A DNA stretch of 64,000 nucleotides, from NCBI GenBank assembly GCA_033439685.1, contig JAUEDM010000010.1, positions 1 through 64,000 of the forward strand, read 5' to 3'. The stretch is from Apodospora peruviana (lineage: Eukaryota; Ascomycota; Sordariomycetes; Sordariales; Lasiosphaeriaceae). Made by a program: the position numbers and the translations under genes. Shown here piece by piece: positions 1 through 10,788 of this stretch (positions within the stretch are counted from its first letter, which is position 1; every line of letters starts with the position of its first letter). The notes below the pieces were generated by a model. It saw only the letters and a program-made list of their open reading frames with translations, was not told the DNA's origin and did not search any database.

Positions 1-1952
1 CCGGCGACCTCAGGGAGACGTCTGCCAGAGCCGCAATTGTGAACGTGTGTCTCACGTACCTGCTGGACTTGGACCGTTCGTGCGGACCACAAAAAACGAT
101 AGAGACGTACCATTTAGCACAATATTCAGCACAATATTGGGCGCAGCATGCGAAAATTGTCGAAAAGTCCTACGGACAGGCCTTACCATCGGTGGAAGAA
201 TACTTTTCATCCAGGGCTGCTTTTGAGTTTGGATACCAACTTTATAGGCCAGATTGGCCGTGGAGAAGCGCCAGTAAGGGAATGCTGGTTGGTTGTTTAT
301 ATTATGCAGCTCTTTCTGGTCTGGCCAGCTCTACTAAGATGCTGCTGGATAAGGGCGCCGACGTGAACGCGCAAAGTGGATATTATGGCAATGCACTGCA
401 GGCGGCTTCAGTTAGAGGACACGACAAGGTTGTCCGGATGCTGCTGGAGAAGGACGCCGACGTGAACGCGCAGGGCGGAGAATATGGCAATGCACTGCAG
501 GCGGCTTCATATGGAGGACACGACAAGGTTGTCCAGATGCTGCTAGAGAAGGACGCCGACGTGAACGCGCAAGGCGGAGAATATGGCAATGCACTGCAGG
601 CGGCTTCATATGGAGGACACAACAAGGTTGTCCGGATGCTGCTGGAGAAGAACGTCGACGTGAACGCGCAAGGCGGAGAATATGGCAATGCACTGCAGGC
701 GGCTTCATATGGAGGACACAACAAGGTTGTCCGGATGCTGCTGGAGAAGAACGTCGACGTGAACGCGCAAGGCGGAGAATACGGCAATGCACTGCAGGCG
801 GCTTCAGTTGGAGGACACGACAAGCTTGTCCAGATGCTGCTGGAGAAGGACGCCAACATGAACGTGCAAGACGGAGAATATGGCAATGCACTGCAGGCGG
901 CTTCATATGGAGGACACAACAAGGTTGTCCAGATGCTGCTGGAGAAGGACGTCGACGTGAACGCGCAAGGCGGAGATGCACTGCAGGCGGCTTCAGTTGG
1001 AGGACACGACAAGGTTGTCCAGATGCTGCTGGAGAAGGACGCCGATGTGAACGCGCAAGGCGGAAAATACGGCAGTGCACTGCAGGCGGCTTCAGTTGGA
1101 GGATACGACAAGGTTGTCCAGATGCTGCTGGAGAAGGACGCCGACGTGGACGCGCAAGGTGGATTCTGGGGCAATGCACTGCAGGCGGCTTCAGTTAGAG
1201 GACACGACAAGATTGTCCAGATGCTGCTGGAAAATGATGCCGACGTGAACGCGCAAGGCGGACTATACGGCAATGCACTGCAGGCGGCTTCAGTTAGAGG
1301 ACATGACAAGCTTGTCCAGATGCTGCTGGAGAAGGACGCCGACGTGGACGCGCAAGGTGGATTCTGGGGCAATGCACTGCAGGCGGCTTCAGTTAGAGGA
1401 CACGACAAGATTGTCCAGATGCTGCTGGAAAATGATGCCGACGTGAACGCGCAAGGCGGACTATACGGCAATGCACTGCAGGCGGCTTCAGTTAGAGGAC
1501 ATGACAAGCTTGTCCAGATGCTGCTGGAGAAGGACGCCGATGTGAACGCGCAAGGCGGAAAATACGGCAATGCACTGCAGGCGGCTTCAGTTGGAGGACA
1601 CGAAAAGATTGTTCAGATACTGCTGGACAAGTGTGCCGACATAGAGATGAGAACGCTGACCACAGCGGACAGCACCACAGCTAGCATAGCCGTCGAGCGG
1701 GTAGGCATGCCCAGCCCAGGCCCTGTTGAGCAGCAAAACTCATCCTTTGCCACTACTGCTTCTGTCACTAGAGTAGTATATCACGAGAGTCATCCATATG
1801 AGGAAAACGACTGGGGTGAAGCCAGCGCCATTAACGACCATGGTAAGGGCCCGGCTAAGGGTAAGCGGAAGGTGCAGCGCAAAAGGAAGACATCCACTAC
1901 TGCCGAGCAGCCAGCAAAAAAAAGGGTGACGCGATCTAGCGCGAGTAGATAG
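1..1952 (+). CDS. Ankyrin-repeat NLR-type protein, 5' end outside window
   Basis: The reading frame is open from the first bases of the window, so the start and any N-terminal effector/NACHT part lie upstream. The opening residues up to about position 110 resemble the linker that follows the NACHT domain in fungal NLRs (a 'CLTYL' motif then a conserved helical stretch); this is family knowledge. Then come about 14 ankyrin repeats of 33 residues (nt ~300-1650), nearly all starting GNALQAAS and ending DADVNAQGG. One repeat junction near nt 976 lacks three residues. The tail after the repeats is low-complexity and strongly basic (KGKRKVQRKRK, then PAKKRVTRSS), a plausible nuclear signal. It ends at TAG 1950-1952. 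Fungal NLRs of this build are thought to act in non-self recognition; the role here is inferred. An ankyrin protein without NACHT is the alternative. Confidence 0.85.
   Translation, partial: GDLRETSARAAIVNVCLTYLLDLDRSCGPQKTIETYHLAQYSAQYWAQHAKIVEKSYGQALPSVEEYFSSRAAFEFGYQLYRPDWPWRSASKGMLVGCLYYAALSGLASSTKMLLDKGADVNAQSGYYGNALQAASVRGHDKVVRMLLEKDADVNAQGGEYGNALQAASYGGHDKVVQMLLEKDADVNAQGGEYGNALQAASYGGHNKVVRMLLEKNVDVNAQGGEYGNALQAASYGGHNKVVRMLLEKNVDVNAQGGEYGNALQAASVGGHDKLVQMLLEKDANMNVQDGEYGNALQAASYGGHNKVVQMLLEKDVDVNAQGGDALQAASVGGHDKVVQMLLEKDADVNAQGGKYGSALQAASVGGYDKVVQMLLEKDADVDAQGGFWGNALQAASVRGHDKIVQMLLENDADVNAQGGLYGNALQAASVRGHDKLVQMLLEKDADVDAQGGFWGNALQAASVRGHDKIVQMLLENDADVNAQGGLYGNALQAASVRGHDKLVQMLLEKDADVNAQGGKYGNALQAASVGGHEKIVQILLDKCADIEMRTLTTADSTTASIAVERVGMPSPGPVEQQNSSFATTASVTRVVYHESHPYEENDWGEASAINDHGKGPAKGKRKVQRKRKTSTTAEQPAKKRVTRSSASR
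1112..1537 (+). repeat. Recent 198-bp tandem duplication inside the ankyrin array
   Basis: Two adjacent 66-residue blocks (two ankyrin units each; roughly 1142-1339 and 1340-1537) are the same base for base over nearly their whole length, including third codon positions. The units elsewhere in the array also share most silent positions. This points to recent unequal exchange or gene conversion. Confidence 0.85.
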
Positions 1953-3049
1953 CGCTACTGTAGTCTTTATACACTTGTGTGGCTCCTACTTTGGCTCGGA
2001 AGTGGGACACCATCACATGCATAATGGTCGCAGGCGACGTTGAGGTATCGAGACTCGGTTAGACGTTAAACGGGGCAATGCCACTGGCTGGCGTCGGTGA
2101 CCGCAACTTTCTACCACGAGTAGACGGCTGCCGTGTGAACGTACACGCGGATTCCTGTTGGTTGGCCTTAGGCCGGAAGGTGAGACGGCTTGCTAAGAGC
2201 GCTGCTCCGGCTTTGGGCCGATCTGGTTTCTTATGGCGTCGCGCGGCGGGACTGGGAATAGAGTGACCACAGCGGAATCATGTGAGCTGATGTGATTATC
2301 ACCAAGTTCTGCTCAATACGAGATGGGGATTACAAGATTGACATAAGCTATTTCTACGGTCTTAAGTCGGCAAGGCTGTCTATATGATAGTTATAGAGGA
2401 TGCATGAAGAAGAGGGTACGGACGAGCCGCTGATAGCATGTTTATAATGATGGCGTGATATTGATGGTTCACTTATCTTGGTAGTGATTTCATACAAGCT
2501 ATTGTATCTCCTGATGCGCGTCTCCATTGTGCTATATTGCAGTGTGCCTAATGATGGGTGACGCCGCCATTATCATGGAATAGTAGACCCGATAGAGACA
2601 AGGAGGGCTCCTCAGCCCACAGACCAAGTCAGCTCCATCCTCACTCCCCAATCTGGAGGCATTAACTTCAATGTAGTTTCAGGCACATAACACATCTAAA
2701 CATACCGGAAGCAGTACTGTTGGTGGATCTATATCCACGCCTGGCTGGTGAACCAGAACCGGGAGTCACGTGTTACATTACGTGACTGCTGGTCCCACCA
2801 GCTCTGCACTACTCACCGGTGTGACGCGTCGGCTCTCGCGCGTCACCTCAGAACAAAACAAAAAAATATTTCACCACAACCAAACCCAACCCCGCTAATG
2901 CGAACCCTTTGTGATCATATAATTACCTAGTACACCCAACACTACCACTAATTATGCTAGACATCCTCAAAAGAGGAGCGAATGACTTGCTTACCCTGCA
3001 AGTCACGCGTAGTAGTCTATAGAGGAGCTGTCAGCCTGTCACACACACG

Positions 3050-3080
<31 letters not shown>

Positions 3081-3953
3081 ACTAGGTACCGTGACAAAGA
3101 ATATTTATTTTCAGAAAATAAACTATTATTGGCATTAATGCTAAGGTGTAGTGAAGGAAAAGGCAACAGAGATATGTGGCCGGGCGGGGTGTATTTAGTG
3201 TTGTTAAAAACACGCTTTGGAGGCGGCCAAAATCTAAGGAAAATTTCCCTCGAAACGATATTGCTAAGTCGTGCAAGCGGGACATCCAGGACCGTGCTTT
3301 TGCGTTGGAGTGGTAGTATCTTACTTTGCAAAGACTATGTTGGTTGAGATGCCACCCCTTTTCCGATCATCAACCTGCTATCATTTGACTCGGACTGATA
3401 TCTAGATATTGCATGGCAAGTCAGTTGTGCCGCCTCAAGATTTGGTTCTACATCCCGGCAGAGATGTATCTGCCTAAATGACTGGCCGCGTTGACGGATG
3501 ATAGCGGGAGGCTACTACTTCCCGGGTTGCGTGTGATGATGTTGCGCGTGTGACCATCACCGACAAGCTTGGCAGGAAGAGGAGAGCAGAAAAGGGGTCT
3601 TTTGGGCGTCTCCTGCCCCGTACTGTACACAGCCCCAACCCAGGAACAACGGCCAGCCATGGTACGCCTGAAAATGCCTTGCCAAGCCGTGTCTGTGCCA
3701 AGTTTTACCTGCGTGGTGTCGATAGCAGCAAGCCACAATCCCCTGTATGGGTGCGGCTGAACAGCAAGTCAAGTGATAAGGGTCTGGCCGCCTTGGCGGA
3801 ATCATCATTTCATGAACGTCGCTGCCGTCGTCGACATCTCACGTTCTTCCTTCTATACATTAATTATCCTCGGGGTAGCTTGGAGCTGTTCATATTGTGC
3901 ATTCGAGGGCTCTGGCCCGCACAATCATGTCCCAATTACATGTACTCGTTACA
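1953..3953. other. Intergenic, no gene seen
   Basis: Only short overlapping frames without recognisable domains. It holds a 30-nt cytosine run at 3050-3079. The last few hundred bases are the presumed promoter of the membrane-protein gene that follows. Confidence 0.6.
3050..3079 (+). repeat. Poly-C tract, 30 nt
   Basis: Thirty uninterrupted C residues preceded by a short CA run. The second such tract in this window is at 42142-42168. Confidence 0.95.
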
Positions 3954-6900
3954 ATGAAGAGCACCATGCTCACCCTATGTCTAGCTTTGCTCTTCACTCA
4001 ACCCCTCCCGACGGCTGCCGAATCCCTCGCAAACTGCAGCATCAACACAGACCCAAACGAGCTCCCATCAACACCACCATGGGCCTGGCCAGGCGCTCTC
4101 CCCGAAGCGCCGATCTGCGCGCAAGCATCATGGGAATGCTACACAGCCATGGAGAGCTGCTGCACAGCAACAAAGTGCACGACCACCTTCATAGGCGCGT
4201 GCATGGACTACGGGACTTTAGTCAACAAAGAATGCGGCTGCCCCGATTTTCGGTATGAGCGCTGCTCGAACTGTACCACGCCGGTCGAACGCGCCCAGCT
4301 CTACCGCTGGTTGAACATGACGTGCGGCGACGTGAGCGAGTGGGACGGCCTCCCACAAAATTGGGTGACCACCTTCAGCGAACTCGACCTCGTCTGGCTG
4401 GGCGGGACTGATTGTCTTGACGACCGGTACGAGTGTCTTGATCCGGCAGGACACTGTCTCGCCAAGTATGGCTGGCAGTATTTCGAGCACGAGGATGGCA
4501 CCATCTACCAGGCCTGTTTGAACAAGACCACAGAGGAGTGGAAAGGAAAAGACTGGCCCGACGCGGGGGCTTACCGCTACTCGGGCACGATTCTGCCGTG
4601 GTATAACATGCCTGTCTGTGTTGACAGGGACTGTCCGGCCATATGGCAGGCGTATAATGATTCGCTTGTCGACTATAATGGGATCTGGCAGCTGAATCTC
4701 AGCGCGACGGACGGGGGGTCCGACTGGCGTAATATGTCCGTGTATTTGGAGCGGACGAGTTTCTGCTCTGGGATGGCAGCGTGCGAGGGCATGTGTGCTT
4801 CGCCTGGCGAGCAGGCGGCGCTGCAGCTGTGGCTTAACAACACTTGCACTGGAGCCAACGGATTCTCCGGTATGGTTGAGAACTGGGCTGACGTCGTGGC
4901 TGCTGGTGCTGCTCCCTCCGCCGACGATCCCGATTATGGGCCTTCTGATAGGGTGATGACGAGTCTTCCGTCTTGCGCAGCCGGTGGTGTCTGCCGAGAC
5001 ACGATCCAGGGGATCGTCAACAGGACTGCTGAAGATTTCTGTGTGGTCGACCAGAGCGGACGGTACTGCCAACAGAACGTCACACTATTATCGATCTCGA
5101 AATTCTGCGGCGGGATAAGCTACCCCGAGACCTGCGCAGATACATGCACCCTTGCCTTCGAAAGGCGCGACTGGCTGAGCTACCTCAACGAAACCTGTCT
5201 ATCACCCATCCCAGACTGGAAAGGCCTGCCCTCAAACTGGGTCTCCCTCCTCTCAGTGCAAACCACCGACCTTCGACCGTGGCAATCCGTCGTGGTATCC
5301 AACACCCCCCTCCTCCCTATTGGCAGCGAAAAGGTCAACTGCCCCTCCCCCGAGTCAAACCTCGGCGTGTTCGCGGCCGTGAACCTAGCAATGCTCCTCC
5401 TGACACCCATTCTCGGCCGCCGCACAGTCGTCGCCAAGCTATCGTTCGGGTTGCTCGGCAAAGCCCACTCGCAGGGCTGGATGCTGATGGGTCCCGTGAT
5501 GGCATGCATGCACACGGCCGCCAACCTGATCAATGTGGCCGTCATCCGCGCCACCCCAGGCTATGAGTCGACCAGCATCGCCACTCTCACAATGCTCTGG
5601 TTCACGCGGCCCAGACTCGCGTGGCTCGTTATTGCGTTGGTTGTGTTCCAGGCGGACGAGGCCATGTATCTGTCGTGCGCGGCGACAACTTTAACAGCGG
5701 AGATCCTCCTGCAGCTGCTGACGGCGTACGTGATGGGTTTCGTGGCCAACCATGCCCGAAAGCAAGATTTCTATTCTATTTCGCATGGGAGGAATGTTCT
5801 GGACGCGTTGCCGAAAGGTGGGGGGGACGCGCTGGCTATGTACGCTGGGGCACTGCTCTGGCTTGTGGTCGTGGTGGTCATGATATATGCGGTCGCGGTC
5901 GCGGTCATCGATGTCAACGGGGCCATTGTGAGTCTCGCGCGCGTGCTGGGGATGGAGTCCCGCGGGCAGAAGAAGTTTGCGAAAGATGCCAAGAAGATGG
6001 AGGAGGCGGTGAAGCGTGCGCAGGCTGCGGTTGAAGAAAGGTTGGAGGATTATAGTCCTCTGGAGAATACTGGGGAGGGAGCAGTTGAATGGGATCCCAG
6101 GACAGCTAAGTTTGTCATGTTGCCAAGGACGGCAGAGGAGACGAATGCACAACTCGAGCGACACAGCTGGTTCAGCGTGCTGGACCAGATCAAAGGCCGG
6201 AAGCAGGGTCAGCTTAGCAAAGGCGAGGTGGAGGTTCTGGGTCAGATCGAAGTGCTGGAGCAGCTGGATGCGTCGTTTAGAGCGCTACAAACCCTTGCGG
6301 AGGGACCTGAGACGGCTTACAAGGAAGCGATTCGGAAGCTGAATGTTGAAGGCGACCGAAAGAAGCACCAAGAAGCTGCTGCTAGCGAGAACCCCGGGTT
6401 AGAACAAGGGAAGGTCGCAGCGGAGGAACCTGCCCCGTCTCAGGGCGAAGCGGTCGACGCGTTAGCGGAAGAGATCATGAGCCGGGCAACAGAAGAAGTC
6501 TCGACTGTACTCCACCCGTTGCTCGCGCGGATCGGGGCGTTGATGGCTGAGTTACAGGATGTTCGTGCAGGACCACCCCCGTTAGGGACGTGGTCTTCGG
6601 AAGAGGACAGCAAGCCGAGAAAGGATTGGCCAGATGGGCTCAACGACTTGGCCGCGGAGAGATGGGTTGTCTGGAACCGGTGGAAAAACATCAGAGAGTT
6701 GGCTTCGTCGCTGGAAAAAATGTGGCAGACACGAACAACGTTGATGACCAGCGCGCAGTGGGTGAGCAAGATGCGCTCGAGCCTGCGGAACGCGATCCGC
6801 AACACGCTGATCGGAATGTGTGCGTGCTGGGTCGCGCAGTGGCTTTTCTGGGTCGGCTTTGTCAGGCTCTATACCCCCGATGCGTACTGTCCGCCCAAGT

Positions 6901-6968
6901 TGACGTATCTCGCGCTGACGTGGATATTCATGTCGGTTTTTGGTGCTCCTCTTGGCGCTAGTTTTTGA
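3954..6968 (+). CDS. Large Cys-rich secretory-pathway membrane protein, uncharacterised
   Basis: A single-exon gene of about 1,004 residues. The frame is open from 3897, but I prefer the ATG at 3954 because it directly begins a signal peptide (MKSTMLTLCLALLFTQ...). Residues ~25-470 form an ectodomain rich in Cys and N-glycosylation sequons. It contains three imperfect copies of a module with the pattern C..C-(x~12)-W-L/LN-x-T/E-C-(x~8)-G-x-x-x-NW (around nt 4250-4370, 4775-4890, 5100-5250). A block of four to six hydrophobic segments follows (nt ~5360-5930). Next is a charged, coiled-coil-like cytosolic region (nt ~5950-6770) and two more hydrophobic segments before the TGA at 6966-6968. I do not recognise the family. 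A surface sensor or scaffold is possible but unsupported. Confidence 0.85.
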   Translation: MKSTMLTLCLALLFTQPLPTAAESLANCSINTDPNELPSTPPWAWPGALPEAPICAQASWECYTAMESCCTATKCTTTFIGACMDYGTLVNKECGCPDFRYERCSNCTTPVERAQLYRWLNMTCGDVSEWDGLPQNWVTTFSELDLVWLGGTDCLDDRYECLDPAGHCLAKYGWQYFEHEDGTIYQACLNKTTEEWKGKDWPDAGAYRYSGTILPWYNMPVCVDRDCPAIWQAYNDSLVDYNGIWQLNLSATDGGSDWRNMSVYLERTSFCSGMAACEGMCASPGEQAALQLWLNNTCTGANGFSGMVENWADVVAAGAAPSADDPDYGPSDRVMTSLPSCAAGGVCRDTIQGIVNRTAEDFCVVDQSGRYCQQNVTLLSISKFCGGISYPETCADTCTLAFERRDWLSYLNETCLSPIPDWKGLPSNWVSLLSVQTTDLRPWQSVVVSNTPLLPIGSEKVNCPSPESNLGVFAAVNLAMLLLTPILGRRTVVAKLSFGLLGKAHSQGWMLMGPVMACMHTAANLINVAVIRATPGYESTSIATLTMLWFTRPRLAWLVIALVVFQADEAMYLSCAATTLTAEILLQLLTAYVMGFVANHARKQDFYSISHGRNVLDALPKGGGDALAMYAGALLWLVVVVVMIYAVAVAVIDVNGAIVSLARVLGMESRGQKKFAKDAKKMEEAVKRAQAAVEERLEDYSPLENTGEGAVEWDPRTAKFVMLPRTAEETNAQLERHSWFSVLDQIKGRKQGQLSKGEVEVLGQIEVLEQLDASFRALQTLAEGPETAYKEAIRKLNVEGDRKKHQEAAASENPGLEQGKVAAEEPAPSQGEAVDALAEEIMSRATEEVSTVLHPLLARIGALMAELQDVRAGPPPLGTWSSEEDSKPRKDWPDGLNDLAAERWVVWNRWKNIRELASSLEKMWQTRTTLMTSAQWVSKMRSSLRNAIRNTLIGMCACWVAQWLFWVGFVRLYTPDAYCPPKLTYLALTWIFMSVFGAPLGASF

Positions 6969-7192
6969 GCTGCGGACCCGAAACGACAGCCTTGGGAGAC
7001 AAGTGATCGGCGTCTGAGCCAACGAATATCAGAGTTGTCTATCAGAACAGGGGCATCTTCTTCAACCAGGGCTCTGCCAAATAATCCCACCAGGCTTTCG
7101 ATGCTAGACGAGATGTAGTATTAACTATCGAATATCTGAGACAAACAAACAAGAACTCCTTGAATAGCAAGACCCCTTTTACCGTCTCGCAC

Positions 7193-8286
7193 CTACAAAG
7201 GAACATCCTCCAACCCGCACACCGTCGCGACCCAGTATTCTGAAACACAGTCATGTCAGCATTCATGTATGGATTGCAAGTCATGTGGTGCTTACCAAGT
7301 GAGAAAGCCGCCAAGCTCTCAGCGTTCTCCCACGTCTCAATCTTGTCGCCGGCGTTGCCCGACTTGAGAATCCGCCCGTTGCCGGGCGTGCTGATCTGGT
7401 GCCAGTCATCTGTTCCGTGGTAGTCGAATGTCGGGAAATGCAGACCGGCAGGTTGATTTCGTGCCGGATATCCGGCTGCCAGACCAAAGCTGTCCAGGTG
7501 GGAGATTTCGTGCAGCAGGGTGTGGGCTAGAAGCCAAGTCGTCAGCTTAATACATACAGTGCATCCAATCTGTGTGACAGTGCTCACCTCCAGTCTCAAA
7601 TTCGTTAAACCTTTTGCTCTCCTTGAACTGGCAGTAGGCGTCGATCTCCTCCTGGGTCTCGGGCAGCCTGCGCGTGGTGCGGGACTCTGTGAAGAAGGCA
7701 GGACAGACGACGACCTTCCTCACGCCGGCGATTTCTCCTCCACCCACAAAGTCTTCGGGGAACGGTTGGGTAAACGCCAGGTCGCCGGATCTGTTCATTC
7801 AGGTCAGTCATTGGGAATTTGCCAACTTTTGTGGCAAAACTCACGCGCATCCGGCTATTCCTTCCGCAGCGCATTGGATGTTGTACGAAACGGCCAGCGA
7901 CATGGCCGGGTTGGCAGCGTCGTGGAGGGCTTTGAAGGCGGCAGCAACCATGTCGCGGTCCTCGTTGCGAAAGTAGTGGGCGTATCTGCCAGGTAAAGGT
8001 GTTAGAACAATGTTGGGAATTAGGCGAGAAGAAAGGAGCCTTACGCTAGCTTATTGGGATCAAAGCTGTTGATGCCGTCAACAAAAAACTCCTGAAGTGG
8101 CTTATCCGTGATACGGAACATATCTTCTAAGGCAGCCTGCAACGCGGCTTGCTGTTCCGGAGAGCAATCAAGGTACTCTTTGGGGCCTCGACGTTGAAGG
8201 GTCTCGTGATCCTTGGCCCGGGCTGGAGCTGCGCGAGCAACTCCCACCAGACTGAGGCTAACAGAGAGGAACTGCGAGATCTTCAT
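7193..8286 (-). CDS. Secreted zinc metallopeptidase, M35/deuterolysin-like
   Basis: Five exons join in frame: 8286-8045, 7985-7845, 7790-7588, 7526-7296, 7239-7193, giving 287 residues. The ATG at 8286 is chosen because the upstream in-frame codon at 8292 is GTG. Residues 1-~20 are a signal peptide ending in ...ARAAPA, followed by a short propeptide-like stretch. The zinc site is visible as HTLLHEISH (HExxH, exon 4), then HGTDDW in the place of the aspzincin GTxDxxYG motif, then NAESLAAFS, which matches the conserved C-terminal NAxxxAxF block. The family hydrolyses proteins outside the cell. The Tyr/Gly of the classical GTxDxxYG are not conserved (WHQ here), so a divergent aspzincin-like clade is likely. 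All introns have GTRAG-type donors and AG acceptors. Confidence 0.85.
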
Positions 8287-9563
8287 GGCCACAAAGTGAG
8301 AGCGTAGGCGGAACCGAGTTCAGTTTACAAGGTTGGGTATACAATGGAGTTGAAGAGCTGAATGTGACGATGGATCAAGTCTACATGTCGACGGTGATGT
8401 TGAATCTTATATACTCCACATCGAGGATCCCTCTGGGCCATAAGCCCCTGACAGAGATTACAGAGTTGGCTACCTACATGTTCAAGCCGAGTTATGGTCT
8501 GGTGTTGCCCTCCCTGAAGGATTCGTGTAACATCCACCTAAGCCACTTACTGGGCCATGTTTATGTGACTATCTGAAACAGTCCTTGTGGATGGTCTCGG
8601 TAAATGACAAGAAGCCCGATCTCCGAGGTATACTGGTAGAATAGTAACTACCACAATGGAGAAGCATCCATCCTTGTGCTTATATCTTCCCATTAGGATT
8701 ACATCAAGGAAACTTTGCGGCAGATCAACGGTGGGTCACGCTGTAGTCCATGGATAAAAGCGTACGCGATTCCGCAAAGTGATTCAGCCTCATGATCGCC
8801 CTGTAAACCGCCCTTCATCCAATATAGATGAGACTTTGGAACCTGGTCGGATGACTTTATGCAAGGTACAACAGACATAGTTTGGAAACATAGAAGGCTC
8901 AAACATTGAGATCGAGGGGGGGGCTGTACCAACGGCCCCCAAATATTTGCCGAGCCGCCGGAGCCCTCACCCACCTACATTACCTGATATTAACCATGTC
9001 CAGACCATGATCGGCGATCCCTTTTCCATATTATTAATCATGTTGCATGGAGTACTTGTGGCTCACCGAGGTTTGTAGCACAGCTTAAATGGCTAACATG
9101 TCAGGCCTGGCTGAGCGCTCCTTCGCCCCTGAGTAATTCGGGTACCTCAGGTATGGTTTTGCATAACACTGCGCCGTAAAAACGACACCTTGGGGGAACA
9201 TCTTGATGGAAACACCGTGAATTGGGCCCAATTAAGTGTGGCTTCATTACGCATCAAAATCATTAACAGTTTGCGCGCCAGAGGGCTGTGCCCCTGAGAC
9301 CTATTAGGAGCAATTGCTACGGATGGCACAGCGGTCGTCCTATTACGTCATGAGGAGATATAACAGTGCGGGGGGGGGGGGGATGTAATTATGTATTCTT
9401 CTCCGTCGCACATCAAGTTGAGCCGAGTCCAACGCAGCTCCATCAGACACACACATTTCTCCCATCCAGACACTCAACCACACAGCTACCATTAAGCACT
9501 GACAACCCCATTATCCAGCAGTACCAGACCAGACAAGTCCAACCATTTGTGTTTGTTCCAGCC
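8287..9563. other. Intergenic, no gene seen
   Basis: No frame with a recognisable domain. It contains a 13-nt G run at 9370-9382. The region serves as promoter for the peptidase on the left and the hypothetical gene on the right. Confidence 0.6.
9370..9382 (+). repeat. Poly-G tract, 13 nt
   Basis: Thirteen consecutive G residues in the 5' region of the gene starting at 9564. Confidence 0.9.
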
Positions 9564-10424
9564 ATGGTCTACGGAGTCGAGAAAGCCTTCCATGCTAGGG
9601 ACTGGATCCCAGACCGCGACATCGCAAACGACGAGAACAGGTGAACCTCGACACTCAACTGACTATCTATGTCCAATAGACACTAACCCTGATCATGATC
9701 ATCTAGAACTAAACTCCAATCCGTTCTCCGCTGGTCCATCGCCTCCATCACGCCCTCCGAAATCTCCCTCTCAACCGCATCCGCCGCAGACCCAAACGCA
9801 ACAGCCCTATCGGTATCCATCAACGTCCGCCAGACCTGGTCCGCCGAACCATCACGACCGCTGACCCTCTGCACGGCCCACACGATCCTGTGCGGCAGGC
9901 CCTCCATCCGGCTCTATATGACCTCTGTCACTGACAACTCCCGCTTTTTGCTTGGCGACCCGTTGACAGGAATTAATATGCGCTATATTGAACCGATATC
10001 CGACAACTGGAAGACCGAACTCCCCTTCATAACCATCCCGCCTCTTGAGTCTGAAGGGATAACCATCGCACGAGAGATTACCTACGGTGATCTGTTCGCC
10101 AAGTGGGGAAAGCCCATCCCAAAGGAGACAAATAGTTATCCGAAAGTAGGGGAGGAGTTCGAGCTGCGGTTTGCCGAGGGCGGCCGCAAGGAGTCGTTTA
10201 CGGACTGGTGGAACTGGGGCGATCTTGAGGGGGATTTGAAAGAGGTGAAGTTGATAGATATGCCTAATCCGAAAGTGAATCCACGGGGGCCGAAAGCCCC
10301 GCCCGAGGGGAGTTTGCTCCCGTTTGCGTCGTGGGAGGACGAGGCGGATGATGAGGGGAATTGGATGGTTAGGTTGCAGGTGCATATTGATACCACGCCG
10401 GTGGTGGTTAGGTTTGTTGAGTGA
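9564..10424 (+). CDS. Uncharacterised protein, 264 aa
   Basis: Two exons (9564-9640 and 9707-10424) join across a 66-nt intron (GTGAAC ... CTAG) to a continuous frame ending TGA at 10422-10424. The first ATG with good context is 9564. There is no signal peptide, and no transmembrane segment or known catalytic motif is apparent. The middle is acidic with several aromatic residues (for example the TDWWNWGDLEGD stretch), and the C-terminal part reads like a soluble beta-rich fold. I do not recognise the family. The long frame across both exons and consistent splice signals support a real gene. Confidence 0.7.
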
Positions 10425-10788
10425 ACATACGGTTGGTATGTACGGGCTTGTGTTTTATTTTCTTACGTTTACGGGGAAGGGTGGTCGAGTTAGTACCCAT
10501 ACACTGGACTTCAGAGGCAGGGAGTTTGGGAGTTATCTTGAGTTGGGACACATGCATGCCAAGTCGAATTGCTGCTGCCCCCAGTCACCACGACCATCAG
10601 TCGTGACAGTATGGCTGACAGCAACTATTTCCCTGCTTCCCATCAAGTGGTGCTAGTTGATAGCATTTGCTCCCCATCCAGCACCCGACATACATACCTC
10701 CAACCCCTTTCGTCACCCAGTAGTCTGAGTACCACTTAAGTTCCTTCCCACATCACGTATGTAGGTAACTACACTACCATCTCTCTCC
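10425..10788. other. Short intergenic stretch between convergent genes
   Basis: This separates the 3' ends of two convergent genes. No structure noticed. Confidence 0.6.

Noticed and set aside
383..1570. Long minus-strand frame (395 codons) opposite the ankyrin array
   Set aside because: It is a shadow of the repeats: the same repeating pattern read backwards, Ser/Pro/Cys-rich, with no start context.
3050..3079. Telomere or CRISPR-like repeat reading of the C tract
   Set aside because: It is a pure homopolymer with no TTAGGG-type units and no spacer structure. No CRISPR array exists in this window.
4218..5072. 284-codon minus-strand frame inside the membrane-protein gene
   Set aside because: It overlaps a coding exon with signal peptide and Cys modules on the other strand; the shadow has no domain.
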